NCBI GenBank assembly: GCA_017577575.1
Contig: PKRG01000025.1
Location: 1 to 42,121 of the forward strand
DNA length: 42,121 nucleotides
Origin: Acidimicrobiia bacterium
Lineage (GTDB): Bacteria; Actinomycetota; Acidimicrobiia; Spongiisociales; ZC4RG35
Direction of reading: 5' to 3'
Both the position numbers and the translations under genes were made by a program. The notes beneath the pieces are model-generated. The model saw only the letters and a program-made list of their open reading frames with translations. It did no database searches and had not been told where the DNA came from. This document shows, in pieces, positions 7,557 to 15,727 of the stretch (positions are counted from its first letter, which is position 1; each line of letters begins with the position of its first letter).

Positions 7557-9154
7557 GCGAAGTCTCGAAAGAGACGGCACCGACGGTCCTCGAACTGACG
7601 GGCGTGTCCCGTCAGTTCGGGGCCGTCCGGGCCCTGAGCGACGTCAGCTTCGAGTGCCGCGCCGGCGAGATACACGCCCTCGTCGGCGAGAACGGCTCCG
7701 GCAAGTCGACCCTGCTCGGGATCGCGTCCGGGTTCGTCGAGCCCGACACCGGCACCGTCCGCATCGGCGGCAAGGAGCTGAGGACGGATTCGCCGGCGCT
7801 GGCCCGCAAGCTGGGCCTGGCGATGGCCTACCAGGACGGGTCGTCGGTGGGAGCCGAGCCGGTCAAGAACAACTTCTACATGGCCGCGCCCCCCGACAAG
7901 CGCCCGCCGTACTGGCGCAGGAAGAAGTGGGCCCGCAAGCTCCTCGCCGAGTTCGACCTCGAGATGGAGCTCTTCCCCGACGTGCCCGCCGGGTACCTCA
8001 CCATGGCCGAACGTCAGCTCTTCGAGGTCGCCAAGGCGCTCGTCACCGACCCCAAGGTGCTGTTGCTCGACGAACCCACCACCGCCCTCGGCCCCGACGA
8101 GGTCGAGGCTCTGCACCGCACCATCCTCGCCTGCAAGCGCAAGGGCGTGGGGGTGGTGTACGTGAGCCACCGCCTCCCCGAGGTCCTCGAGGTCGCCGAC
8201 CGGATCACCGTGCTCCGCGACGGCAAGACCCAGGGCACCTTCGATGCTCGCGCCACCAGCGAAGCCGAGCTGGTCGAGAGGATCGTGGGTCGGCCCTTCG
8301 ACGCCGCCTTCCCGCCCCCGACCCCCCGCAAGGAAGAACCCCGCGAGGTGCTGATCGTCGACGGTCTCCAGGGCCAGTCGTTCGGCCCCGTGAGCTTCAT
8401 CCTCCAGAGCGGCGAGATCGTCGGTATCGCCGGCGCCGAAGGCAACGGACAGCCCCAGCTCTTCGACTGCCTCGCCGGCCGCACCCCGCCGCGAGCGGGG
8501 AGAGTCGTGTGCGACGGCAAGGAGCTGAGCCTCATCTCCACCCACGAGCCGGTCGCCGCCGGGCTGATGCTCCTGCCCGGCAACCGCAAGACCGAGGCGC
8601 TGATGGGCGTGCTGGGCGTGCGGGTCAACGCCACGATCCAGTCGCTCGACAAGTTCACGACCTTCGGGATACTGCGCCGCCGCGCCGAGCGGAGAGCGGT
8701 TCAACGACTCGTCGAGCAGCTCGAGATCCGCACCCCCTCGATCGACCAGCCGGTCGAGTTCCTCTCCGGTGGCAACCAGCAGAAGGTCTCAGTCGCCCGT
8801 TCCTTCCTCCGGGAGCCGGCGGTCATCATGGCCTACGAGCCCACCCAGGGCGTCGACATCGGCGCCCGCTTCGACATCTACGCCGCCCTGCGCAGTCGGG
8901 CCGACGCTGGCGCCGCCATCCTCGTCAAGTCGTCCGACCCGATCGAGCTCTCCGGGCTCTGTGACCGGGTGCTCGTGATGTCCCGCGGCACCATCGTCGA
9001 AGAGATCCCCGGCGACGAGCTGAGTGAGGTCCGCATCGTCGAGGCGATCGTCCGCGGTCCCGGGATGTCGAAGTCGGCCCGGTCGCCGCTGGGAGCGGCC
9101 ATGCCCAAGGCGCCGTCGTCGTCGAACGGCTCCAGCGTGGAGGGGTCGGCATGA
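7553..9154 (+). CDS. ABC transporter ATP-binding protein with two ABC domains (RbsA/MglA-like)
   Basis: A 533-aa cytosolic energising subunit with tandem ATP-binding domains, as in CUT2 importers. Domain 1 (about 12-245) is intact: Walker A GENGSGKST (45-53), signature region LTMAERQ (149-155), Walker B VLLLDE (169-174) and H-loop His206. Domain 2 (about 265-500) is degenerate: Walker A reads GAEGNGQPQ (294-302) with no GKS/T, the signature FLSGGNQQ is good, and Walker B is VIMAYEP with Tyr428 where Asp is expected; the H-loop His is replaced (KSSDP). Degeneracy of one site is common in this family, but loss of the Walker B Asp is an extra step. The gene is coupled by 4-bp overlaps on both sides (binding protein before, fusion protein after). 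Confidence 0.95.
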   Translation: MSEVSKETAPTVLELTGVSRQFGAVRALSDVSFECRAGEIHALVGENGSGKSTLLGIASGFVEPDTGTVRIGGKELRTDSPALARKLGLAMAYQDGSSVGAEPVKNNFYMAAPPDKRPPYWRRKKWARKLLAEFDLEMELFPDVPAGYLTMAERQLFEVAKALVTDPKVLLLDEPTTALGPDEVEALHRTILACKRKGVGVVYVSHRLPEVLEVADRITVLRDGKTQGTFDARATSEAELVERIVGRPFDAAFPPPTPRKEEPREVLIVDGLQGQSFGPVSFILQSGEIVGIAGAEGNGQPQLFDCLAGRTPPRAGRVVCDGKELSLISTHEPVAAGLMLLPGNRKTEALMGVLGVRVNATIQSLDKFTTFGILRRRAERRAVQRLVEQLEIRTPSIDQPVEFLSGGNQQKVSVARSFLREPAVIMAYEPTQGVDIGARFDIYAALRSRADAGAAILVKSSDPIELSGLCDRVLVMSRGTIVEEIPGDELSEVRIVEAIVRGPGMSKSARSPLGAAMPKAPSSSNGSSVEGSA

Positions 9155-11619
9155 TCGAGCCGATCACCACCACCCGGGTCGACGCCGCCCGCCAGTTGGT
9201 GCGGAAGGTCATCCGCAACGCCCGGGACAAGAACAAGTGGCGCAAGGTGATCAAGTTCCGGCTGTGGATGCCGGTCGCCCTCCAGATCCTGCTCGTCGCC
9301 GGGCTGTTGCTCTACACGAACTCCCGCTTCGAGGGCTTCCTCAACTCCACGAACATCTACAACATCCTGCTGCTGGCGATGCCGCTGGCCGTCGCCGCCA
9401 TCGGCCAGACCCACGCCATCCTCGTCGGCTACCTCGACCTCTCGGTGGGGGCGATGATCAGCTTCGGCGTGGTGGTGGCCTCCTACCTGATCGGCGCTGA
9501 CGCCACCATCGGACAGATCCTCGTGGGCGTGGCAGCCGTCTTGGGGGCAGGAATGCTCCTGGGCCTCGTCAACGCCGGACTGGTCCGCGGCATCAAGATC
9601 CCCTCGATCGTGGCGACACTCGCCACGCTGTCGATCCTCGACGGCATCTCCCTGACGCTGCGGCCCACCGCCCAGGGACAGATCAGCCAGAACCTCGTGA
9701 AGGTCCTCACGGCCACCGCCGGGCCGATCCCGATCGCTTTCATCGTGATCGTCTTGGGTGCAGGGGCCCTTGACCTGTGGCTCCACGCCTCCGGGTCGGG
9801 GCTCGCCGTTCGGGCGGTCGGCTACGACGAGAAGTCGGCGAAGAGGGGAGGCATCCGGACCACCTGGGTGCGGGTCCGTGCCCTCCTCCTCGCCGGCCTG
9901 CTCGCCGCGGTGGCCTCCTTCTTCGTGATGGCCCGCTCGCCGATCGGCAACGCCACGATCGGCTCGGCGTTCGCCCTCAACAGCATCACCGCCGCCGTGC
10001 TGGGAGGCGCTTCCCTGGCCGGAGGACGGGCCACCTTCGTCGGCTCGACGGTGGCGTCGGTGCTGCTCGCCCTGATCATCACGGTGCTTCCCTTCCTCGG
10101 GCTCACCCCGACCGACGGCTCGATGATCATCGGCGTCCTGGTCCTCGTCGGCATCGTCCTCTTCCAGGCCGGCGACCTGAAAGAGCTCATCAAACGCAAC
10201 TACCGGCGGGCGCGCCGCATCGTGCTGGGCAGCCGCAAGATGAAAGAGGCGACCGTTCCCGCCGTCTACCCGGAGGGCACCGACTTCAGCGTCGCCCCGA
10301 CCAGCCGCATCCTCATACAGGGCGGCACGGTCCTCACCCTCGACCGCCAGATCGGCGACTTCGCCACCGCCGACGTCCTCATCGAAGGCGAGGTGATCCG
10401 CGAGATCCGACCCAACCTGGCGGTGGACGAGGCGGAGGTGATCGACGCCCGGGGCATGATCGTGATGCCCGGGTTCGTCGACACCCACCGCCACATCTGG
10501 GAGGGCATCCTCCGCAACATCGGCACCGACGTGCCCCTCGAAGGCCGCACCTCCTACATCACGTTCGTGCTCCACAAGCTGGCGCCCGCTCTACGCCCAG
10601 AGGACGCCTACATCGGCAACCTCGTCTCGGCACTGGGCGCGATCGACGCCGGCATCACCACGCTGCTCGACTGGTCCCACATCCAGGGGTCTCCTGCCCA
10701 CACCGACGCCGTCGTCCAGGCCCTGCGCGACTCGGGGATGCGGTCCGTGTTCGCCTACGGCTTCCCCTGGTGGGGCAAGTGGGAGGAGCGCCAGCCGTCC
10801 TGGTTCATGCGGACCGCCACCGAGCACTTCTCGACCAAGGACCAGAAGCTCACCTTGGCCCTGGCCGCGCCCGGCCCGGAGTTCACCGACTTCGAGGTGT
10901 CCCGCGACCACTGGAAGCTGGCCCGGGAGGCCGACGCCCGGATCACCACCCACGTGGGCGTCGGCAGCTACGGCCTCGACGGGAAGCTGCAGGAGATGGG
11001 AGAAGCGGGGCTGCTGGGGCCGGACACGACGTACATCCACTGCACGACGCTCAACGACACCGAGATCCAGATGATCGTCGACACCGGGGGCACCGTCTCG
11101 ATCGCCTGCCCGGTGGAGATGATGATGGGCCACGGCATGCCCCCGGTCCAGAAGTTCCTCGACCGTGGCCTCGCTCCCAGCCTGAGCGTGGACGTGGAGA
11201 CCAACGTCCCCTCCGACATGTTCAACCAGATGCGGTCGGTGCTCGGACTGCAGCGGTCACTGGCGGGCGCCAACGGCCACGATCCCGTGTCGATGCGGGA
11301 CGTCCTCGAGTGGGCGACGATCGAAGGCGCCAAGGCCAACGGCCTCGAGGACAAGGTCGGCACGCTCACCCCCGGCAAGCAGGCAGACATCGTCATGCTG
11401 CGGACCGACCGGATGAACGTCACCCCCCTCAACGACCCCGTGGCCGCGGTCGTGGTGGGGATGGACACCAGCAACGTCGACACCGTGATCGTCGGCGGCC
11501 ACGTCCTCAAGCGCAACGGGCGGCTCCTGCACGTCGACTGGTCGACGATGCGCCGGCTCGTCGAGGAGTCCCGGGACTACGTGATCGAGAAGTCCGGCTT
11601 CCGCCTCCCCAAGATATGA
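9151..11619 (+). CDS. Fusion protein: ABC transporter permease (N-terminal) plus amidohydrolase (C-terminal)
   Basis: One uninterrupted 822-aa frame. Residues about 1-345 form an RbsC-like permease: first membrane segment VALQILLVAGLLLYT, VGYLDLSVGAMISFGVV and AVLGGASLAGG. A basic stretch (LIKRNYRRARRIVLGSRK) then leads at about residue 385 into a complete amidohydrolase: RILIQGGTVLTLD, DTHRH (His446, His448), His601 in THVGVG, His630 in YIHCTT, Asp681 in SVDVET, and GTLTPGKQADIVML. An internal ATG at 10240 (codon 364) has no stop before it, so separate translation would be additional to, not instead of, the fusion. The hydrolase should hang on the cytosolic face of the importer, where it could act on substrate as it enters (inference). 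It resembles the stand-alone amidohydrolase at 3757. Confidence 0.92.
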   Translation: MIEPITTTRVDAARQLVRKVIRNARDKNKWRKVIKFRLWMPVALQILLVAGLLLYTNSRFEGFLNSTNIYNILLLAMPLAVAAIGQTHAILVGYLDLSVGAMISFGVVVASYLIGADATIGQILVGVAAVLGAGMLLGLVNAGLVRGIKIPSIVATLATLSILDGISLTLRPTAQGQISQNLVKVLTATAGPIPIAFIVIVLGAGALDLWLHASGSGLAVRAVGYDEKSAKRGGIRTTWVRVRALLLAGLLAAVASFFVMARSPIGNATIGSAFALNSITAAVLGGASLAGGRATFVGSTVASVLLALIITVLPFLGLTPTDGSMIIGVLVLVGIVLFQAGDLKELIKRNYRRARRIVLGSRKMKEATVPAVYPEGTDFSVAPTSRILIQGGTVLTLDRQIGDFATADVLIEGEVIREIRPNLAVDEAEVIDARGMIVMPGFVDTHRHIWEGILRNIGTDVPLEGRTSYITFVLHKLAPALRPEDAYIGNLVSALGAIDAGITTLLDWSHIQGSPAHTDAVVQALRDSGMRSVFAYGFPWWGKWEERQPSWFMRTATEHFSTKDQKLTLALAAPGPEFTDFEVSRDHWKLAREADARITTHVGVGSYGLDGKLQEMGEAGLLGPDTTYIHCTTLNDTEIQMIVDTGGTVSIACPVEMMMGHGMPPVQKFLDRGLAPSLSVDVETNVPSDMFNQMRSVLGLQRSLAGANGHDPVSMRDVLEWATIEGAKANGLEDKVGTLTPGKQADIVMLRTDRMNVTPLNDPVAAVVVGMDTSNVDTVIVGGHVLKRNGRLLHVDWSTMRRLVEESRDYVIEKSGFRLPKI

Positions 11620-11894
11620 GCGGAGACGCCGGCCCCGGCGGTCTGCAGAAGGCGGTCGTGGTCGTCGGCCTGGTCGCCTACCTCGCCACCGGTTTCGTCT
11701 ACCTCACGTCGGGCCTGGTGGTGCCCATGCCCTGGCTGGCCGTGCTGTGGGTGGCGTGGCTGGCGGGCCTGTGGCTGGTCGCCCGGCTGTTCCGCGCCTG
11801 GTCCTGGTGGGTGCTGGCCGCGGCGCCGCTGGCGGCGGCGTTCTGGTTCCTCTACCTGACCGCCGGCGAGCGGCTGCTCGGCTGGACCGGCTGA
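11616..11894 (+). CDS. Small integral membrane protein, last gene of the cassette
   Basis: A 92-aa protein with about three hydrophobic segments (VVVVGLVAYLATGFVYLTSG, LAVLWVAWLAGLWLVARLF, WVLAAAPLAAAFWFLYLTAG) joined by very short loops. I recognise no family. Its ATG overlaps the fusion gene's stop (ATGA), so it is translationally coupled to the transporter and may be an accessory of the complex. It ends 1 bp before the convergent pncA stop. Gene reality is supported by the coupling and the membrane-protein composition; the function is unknown. Confidence 0.75.
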   Translation: MSGDAGPGGLQKAVVVVGLVAYLATGFVYLTSGLVVPMPWLAVLWVAWLAGLWLVARLFRAWSWWVLAAAPLAAAFWFLYLTAGERLLGWTG

Positions 11895-11895
11895 C

Positions 11896-12477
11896 TCAGA
11901 CGACCACGACGCCTGCCGACCGGGCCTCCTCCAGGGCGGCGTCGCCGTCGCCGGGGGAGAGGTTCACCGCCGCCGTCGCCTCGACCGGCAGGAACGTGTC
12001 GTAGCCGAGCCGGCGGGCGTCGAGTGCCGTGGCCTTCACGCAGTAGTCGAGGGCCAGGCCCACGACCACGACCCGCTCCGCCCCCATCTCCCTCAGCGTG
12101 GCGTCGAGCTCGGTCGGCTTCTCCTCGCCGGTCTCGGGGTCGCGCATGGTGAAGCCCGAATAGCCGTCCTCGCCATGTGACCCCTTCTTCACCGAAGGGC
12201 CCGCCACCAACAGGCGCGGATGGAAGTCGGCTCCCCACGTGTCCATCACGCAGTGAACCGGCCAGATCCCGCCGTCCTTCTCGAAATGGGGGGTCGATTC
12301 CGGATGCCAGTCCTGCGTGTACACGACTGGCGCCCCGGCGGCGATGGCAGAGACGATGTGGCGGTTGACTGTCGCCACCACCTCCTCCCCGCCCGACACG
12401 TACAGGGATCCTTTGGGGTCGGCGAAGTCGTTTTGGACGTCGACGACGACCAGGGCGGTACGGGCATCGAACTCCAT
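11896..12477 (-). CDS. pncA: Nicotinamidase
   Basis: Hydrolyses nicotinamide to nicotinate and ammonia, the first step of NAD salvage in the cytosol. At 193 aa it has normal length. The catalytic triad is visible: Asp13 (VVDVQNDF), a Lys at 97/98 (SVKKGSH) and nucleophile Cys146 (LALDYCVKATA). The metal site is Asp56, His58, His64 and likely His75 (TQDWHPESTPHF, WPVHC). The start is ATG 12477, with TACCCT 6 nt upstream suggesting a leaderless transcript. It is divergent from pncB, whose product uses the nicotinate, so the two form a complete salvage pair. Its 3' end meets the amidohydrolase cassette head-on with a 1-bp gap. Confidence 0.96.
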   Translation of the reverse strand: MEFDARTALVVVDVQNDFADPKGSLYVSGGEEVVATVNRHIVSAIAAGAPVVYTQDWHPESTPHFEKDGGIWPVHCVMDTWGADFHPRLLVAGPSVKKGSHGEDGYSGFTMRDPETGEEKPTELDATLREMGAERVVVVGLALDYCVKATALDARRLGYDTFLPVEATAAVNLSPGDGDAALEEARSAGVVVV

Positions 12478-12483
12478 GCCCAA

Positions 12484-12528
12484 AGGGTAGGCAGTCTGCT
12501 CCCCGATCCGCCCGAGCGGCCTTACGCT
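12484..12528. promoter_or_regulatory. Divergent -10 elements of pncA and pncB
   Basis: The 57-bp pncA-pncB gap carries two mirrored -10 hexamers: TACCCT on the minus strand (12489-12484), 6 nt before the pncA ATG, and TACGCT on the plus strand (12523-12528), 6 nt before the pncB ATG. Both would start transcription at the A of the start codon. No Shine-Dalgarno sequence precedes either gene, which agrees with leaderless mRNA. Confidence 0.55.
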
Positions 12529-12534
12529 GTGGGC

Positions 12535-14067
12535 ATGCGCCGCGACCTCGCCGAGGGAATCCTCTTCACCGACCAGTACCAGCTGAGCATGGCCCAGCTG
12601 TACTACCGCATGGGGCTCGCCGAGAGGGAAGCCCGCTTCGAGCACTTCTTCCGCCGGTACCCCGACTACGGCCAGCACCAGGCCGGGTATTGCATCAGCG
12701 CCGGGCTCGCCTGGTTCAGCCAATGGGTCCGAGAGGCGAGATTCGACGACGAGTCGCTCGAGGCTCTCGCCAGCCACACCACCGACACCGGCGCCCGGGT
12801 GTTCGGAGACGACTTCCTGGGCTGGCTCTCGGACGTCGGCGACCTGTCGGCGCTCCGCATAGAGGCGATCCCCGAGGGTCGCGTGGTCCACCCCAACGTG
12901 CCTCTCACCGTCGTGGAAGGGCCGCTCGCCCTCGCCCAGATCGTCGAGACCCCGCTCCTCAACCACATCAACTTCCAGACCCTGATCGCCACCAAGGCCT
13001 CGCGGGTGGTGGAGGCGGCCCGCGGCGGGTCCGTGTTGGAGTTCGGCATGCGGCGTGGGCCCGAACGCGGCACCAACGCCGCCTCGCGGGCGTCGCTGGT
13101 CGGCGGCGCCGACTTCACCTCGAACGTCGGCCTCTCGCATGCCGTCGGTTTCCCGCCCAAGGGAACCCACGCCCATTCCATGGTGCAGGTGTTCGTGGCG
13201 CTGGGGGAAGGCGAGCTCGGCGCCTTCCGCGCCTACGCCGACGTCTACCCCGACGAATGCATCCTGTTGGTGGACACCATCGACACCCTCGAATCAGGCG
13301 TGCCCAACGCCATCGAGGTGTTCCGGGAACTGCGGGCAAAGGGCCACGAGCCGGTCGGCATCCGGCTCGACTCCGGCGACCTCGCTCACCTGGCGGTGCA
13401 GTCGGCGAAGATGCTCGACGAAGCGGGCTTCACCGACCAGAAGATCGTGCTCTCCTCCGGCCTGGACGAGATCACGATCTTCCAGATCCTCAACCAGATC
13501 GCCATCGAGGCGCCCCGCTACGGAGTCGCCCCCGATTCGGTGATCCGGCGCCTGGTCTACGGGGTGGGGACCAAGCTCGCCACCAGCGAGGGCGACCCCA
13601 GCCTCGACGGCGTCTACAAGCTGGTCGCCATCGACGGCGAGGGCGGGTGGCGGCCCGCCATCAAGCTGTCCGACACCCCCGCCAAGATCGTCAACCCGGG
13701 CCGCAAGGAAGTCCACCGCATCTACGACTCCCGCGGCTTCGCCACCGCCGACGTGGTCGCCCAGGCAGGCGAGCAGCTCGTACCCCCGTTGCGCCTCTTC
13801 CATCCGACCGAAGAAGGGGTGGAGCGTCGTCTGTCCGAGGCCGACGTCTCGGGCAGCGAGCAACTGCTCGAGAAGGTCGACCCTTGGTCGCCGGTCGACG
13901 AGCGAGAGGCGATCGAGGCAGCCCGGGAGCGGCGGATCGCCGACCTCGAGCGCCTCGACATCGGCGTCCGGCGTCTCGTCAACCCCCACGTCTATCACGT
14001 CTCGCTGAGCCAGGCTTCCCACGAGCTCAAGCAGGAGATCATCGAGGAGATGCGCCGGGACATGTGA
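12535..14067 (+). CDS. pncB: Nicotinate phosphoribosyltransferase
   Basis: Converts nicotinate and PRPP, with ATP, to nicotinate mononucleotide in the Preiss-Handler NAD pathway. At 510 aa it matches the longer bacterial PncB form. Recognisable segments are LFTDQYQLSMAQLYYR at the N-terminus, EFGMRRGP around residue 165, TNAASRASLVGGADFTSN, GIRLDSGDLAHL around residue 280, and GVGTKLATS. The start is ATG 12535, chosen because TACGCT lies 6 nt upstream and no ribosome site is visible; a GTG two codons earlier would fall in the promoter spacer. Pairing with divergent pncA gives nicotinamide to NaMN. A strong hairpin overlaps its stop codon. Confidence 0.95.
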   Translation: MRRDLAEGILFTDQYQLSMAQLYYRMGLAEREARFEHFFRRYPDYGQHQAGYCISAGLAWFSQWVREARFDDESLEALASHTTDTGARVFGDDFLGWLSDVGDLSALRIEAIPEGRVVHPNVPLTVVEGPLALAQIVETPLLNHINFQTLIATKASRVVEAARGGSVLEFGMRRGPERGTNAASRASLVGGADFTSNVGLSHAVGFPPKGTHAHSMVQVFVALGEGELGAFRAYADVYPDECILLVDTIDTLESGVPNAIEVFRELRAKGHEPVGIRLDSGDLAHLAVQSAKMLDEAGFTDQKIVLSSGLDEITIFQILNQIAIEAPRYGVAPDSVIRRLVYGVGTKLATSEGDPSLDGVYKLVAIDGEGGWRPAIKLSDTPAKIVNPGRKEVHRIYDSRGFATADVVAQAGEQLVPPLRLFHPTEEGVERRLSEADVSGSEQLLEKVDPWSPVDEREAIEAARERRIADLERLDIGVRRLVNPHVYHVSLSQASHELKQEIIEEMRRDM

Positions 14068-14095
14068 TGGGGCCGCCCTCCCGGGCGGCCCCATC
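14066..14095. terminator. Strong hairpin terminator after pncB
   Basis: GATGGGGCCGCCC pairs perfectly with GGGCGGCCCCATC (13-bp stem) around the 4-nt loop TCCC, starting within the pncB stop codon. There is no T tract, as is frequent in GC-rich actinobacteria. The symmetric stem between converging genes can act on both transcripts. Confidence 0.8.
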
Positions 14096-14116
14096 AGTTG
14101 CAGGAGGGCTCTCCTG

Positions 14117-14341
14117 TCAGAGGTCGTCTTCGGCGTTCGCCTGGTCCGCCCGGGGGCGGATCAGAGGCACGAGGATGGCGGCGCCGATGATCAGGATCGT
14201 CAGCGGCCACACCCAACGCGTCGACACCATCACCCAGTCGACGAGCTCGCCGGGCGAGAACGGGACCAGGAAGATGATCCCGAGCACCGCGTAGACCAAA
14301 CCGAAAGCGAAAGAGAGCGGGTCGAACCTGTGGCGTTCCAT
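14117..14341 (-). CDS. Small two-helix membrane protein
   Basis: A 74-aa protein with two hydrophobic segments (FAFGLVYAVLGIIFLVPF and WVWPLTILIIGAAILVPLI) and an acidic C-terminus. The start is ATG 14341, which overlaps the upstream gene's stop as TGATG, indicating translational coupling to the PspC/LiaF-like protein. I do not recognise a named family; similar small membrane proteins accompany PspC/LiaF genes in actinobacteria. It probably works in the same envelope-stress module. Confidence 0.75.
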   Translation of the reverse strand: MERHRFDPLSFAFGLVYAVLGIIFLVPFSPGELVDWVMVSTRWVWPLTILIIGAAILVPLIRPRADQANAEDDL

Positions 14342-15618
14342 CAGCGGTTCCTTTCCTCTACACGGACCCTTCCCGGCCCGAACTCGACGTTCCACGATTC
14401 CGAGGAGATCGACGAGCGGCGGATGCGCTTTCCCTGGTGGACCTCGATCACACCCGCTCCGACGTCGAGGTCGAGATGGAGCGTGCCCAGGTCACCATCG
14501 ATGTCGAACTCCTGGCCGATGCCGCCGATCCCGGCTTTCTCGCCGCCGGGTGTTTCGAGGGCGCCCACATCGACAGTGGCGATCCCGGTGATGGCGACAC
14601 CTTCCGGCACCTCGATGATGATCTCGCCGGCGGTCAGGTCGATGTCCAACTCGACCGTCTCTCCGTTCCAGTCCGCCTCGGTCAGGTCGAACTGGTAGCT
14701 GCCCACGTCGGCGGTGAACGTGGTGGGCAGGTCGGCCAGGTCCGTCGGCGTGTACTGGTGCACCAGCTCCCGCTCCCATTCGACCTCGGCGATCGGCGAG
14801 ACGAGGAGCGACGGGACCAGGAAGAACCCCAGGAGGATCATCCACCGGGCCCGGCCCACGACGGAGCCCACCAACAGCCCCACGCCGACGACGACCGTCG
14901 CCAGGGCCAGGTAGTGGCGGGGCCGGGGGTCGATCAGCGGGGTGACGTTGTCGAGCACCGCCAGCACGCCCAGCGCCAACAGACCCACGCCCACCGTCAG
15001 GCGGCCCAGGATCGAGGGCGGCTGCGTGGGAGGGGGAGGTCCCATCGGCGCCGGCTCGTCGGGCAGCGGACCGACCGGGGGCGGGGGAGGGGGCAGCTCT
15101 GAGTCGCCCTCGTCGGACTGCGTGACCGGCGGGACGGGCGTCTCCGCCGGAGGCTTCGGCGACGGCTGCGACGGCGGGTTGCCGCCGATGTCTCCCCGGT
15201 AGAGGAGGTAGCCCACCGTGATCAGTGCCACCGCCCAGATCAGGGAGCTGGGCAGGAACGTGAAGACGTCCAGCACTATCACGGCCCCGAGCACCAGCAG
15301 GACGACCCCGACCCAGGACGCGCCGGAGCCGATGTTGGCGAACAGCCGTTGGGCGATCGACTCGCGTTCGGTCTCGTCGCGGATCAGGAGCCAGCCGGCG
15401 ATGTAGAAGGCGACGCCGGCCCCGCCCAGCACGGTGGCGAGCACGAAGGCGAACCGGACCATGCCGGCGGAGACGCCGAGGTACCCGGCCAGACCGGCGG
15501 CGACGCCGGCGAACACGCGCCCTGTCACCGGCCTCACCAGCTCGCGGCGAGGCGCCGCAGGGGTGCGCGGCGTTTGCATGGAAGTGGTGTTCGTTTCCAT
15601 GTTCCGATCGTCGGACAT
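14341..15618 (-). CDS. PspC-domain membrane protein with LiaF-like C-terminus
   Basis: A 425-aa envelope protein. An N-terminal PspC domain (about 30-85: GRVFAGVAAGLAGYLGVSAG, VAFYIAGWLLI) is followed by membrane segments, a long Pro-rich linker (about 165-215) and further helices. The C-terminal part (about 300-425) is predicted beta-rich and LiaF/DUF2154-like (TFTADVGSYQFDLTEADWNG, ELDIDLTAGEIIIEVPEG, LHLDLDVGAGVIEVHQG). PspC and LiaF proteins sense or damp cell-envelope stress and commonly control a LiaS/LiaR-type two-component pair; such a pair is encoded divergently 110 bp away. ATG 15618 is used; ATG 15600 is a possible alternative. Its stop is coupled to the small membrane protein downstream. 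Confidence 0.85.
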   Translation of the reverse strand: MSDDRNMETNTTSMQTPRTPAAPRRELVRPVTGRVFAGVAAGLAGYLGVSAGMVRFAFVLATVLGGAGVAFYIAGWLLIRDETERESIAQRLFANIGSGASWVGVVLLVLGAVIVLDVFTFLPSSLIWAVALITVGYLLYRGDIGGNPPSQPSPKPPAETPVPPVTQSDEGDSELPPPPPPVGPLPDEPAPMGPPPPTQPPSILGRLTVGVGLLALGVLAVLDNVTPLIDPRPRHYLALATVVVGVGLLVGSVVGRARWMILLGFFLVPSLLVSPIAEVEWERELVHQYTPTDLADLPTTFTADVGSYQFDLTEADWNGETVELDIDLTAGEIIIEVPEGVAITGIATVDVGALETPGGEKAGIGGIGQEFDIDGDLGTLHLDLDVGAGVIEVHQGKRIRRSSISSESWNVEFGPGRVRVEERNR

Positions 15619-15644
15619 GCGGCAACCGCCGTCTATCGGGACTT

Positions 15645-15692
15645 ACCCCTTGGGTGTCCCTAGGGGTCAGGGGTTTCCTCAGGGTGCCACCC
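15645..15692. promoter_or_regulatory. Candidate operator dyads between the PspC/LiaF and kinase genes
   Basis: In the divergent gap, ACCCCT (15645-15650) and AGGGGT (15662-15667) form an inverted repeat with an 11-bp spacer, and GGGTG-C-CACCC (15682-15692) is a second, tight palindrome. NarL/LuxR-type response regulators bind such dyads, so autoregulation of the module is plausible. In GC-rich sequence short C/G dyads are common, hence modest confidence. Confidence 0.35.
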
Positions 15693-15727
15693 CATTGTCG
15701 ACGACACGGGGACGGTGGCAACATCAC

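Noticed and set aside
7439..8704. 421-residue minus-strand frame opposite the ABC ATPase
   Set aside because: Acidic/Gly-rich antisense shadow of a gene with full ABC motifs.
10240..11619. Separate amidohydrolase gene starting at the internal ATG 10240
   Set aside because: No stop codon separates it from the permease and no clear ribosome site precedes it, so the fusion is the direct reading; internal initiation cannot be fully excluded.
9777..11894. 705-residue Arg/Pro/His-rich frame overlapping the fusion gene
   Set aside because: Shadow frame of the fusion gene; only its last ~92 residues correspond to a real gene, the small membrane protein at 11616.
12690..14294. Arg-rich frame overlapping pncB
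   Set aside because: Composition of a shadow frame; pncB motifs are in the other frame.
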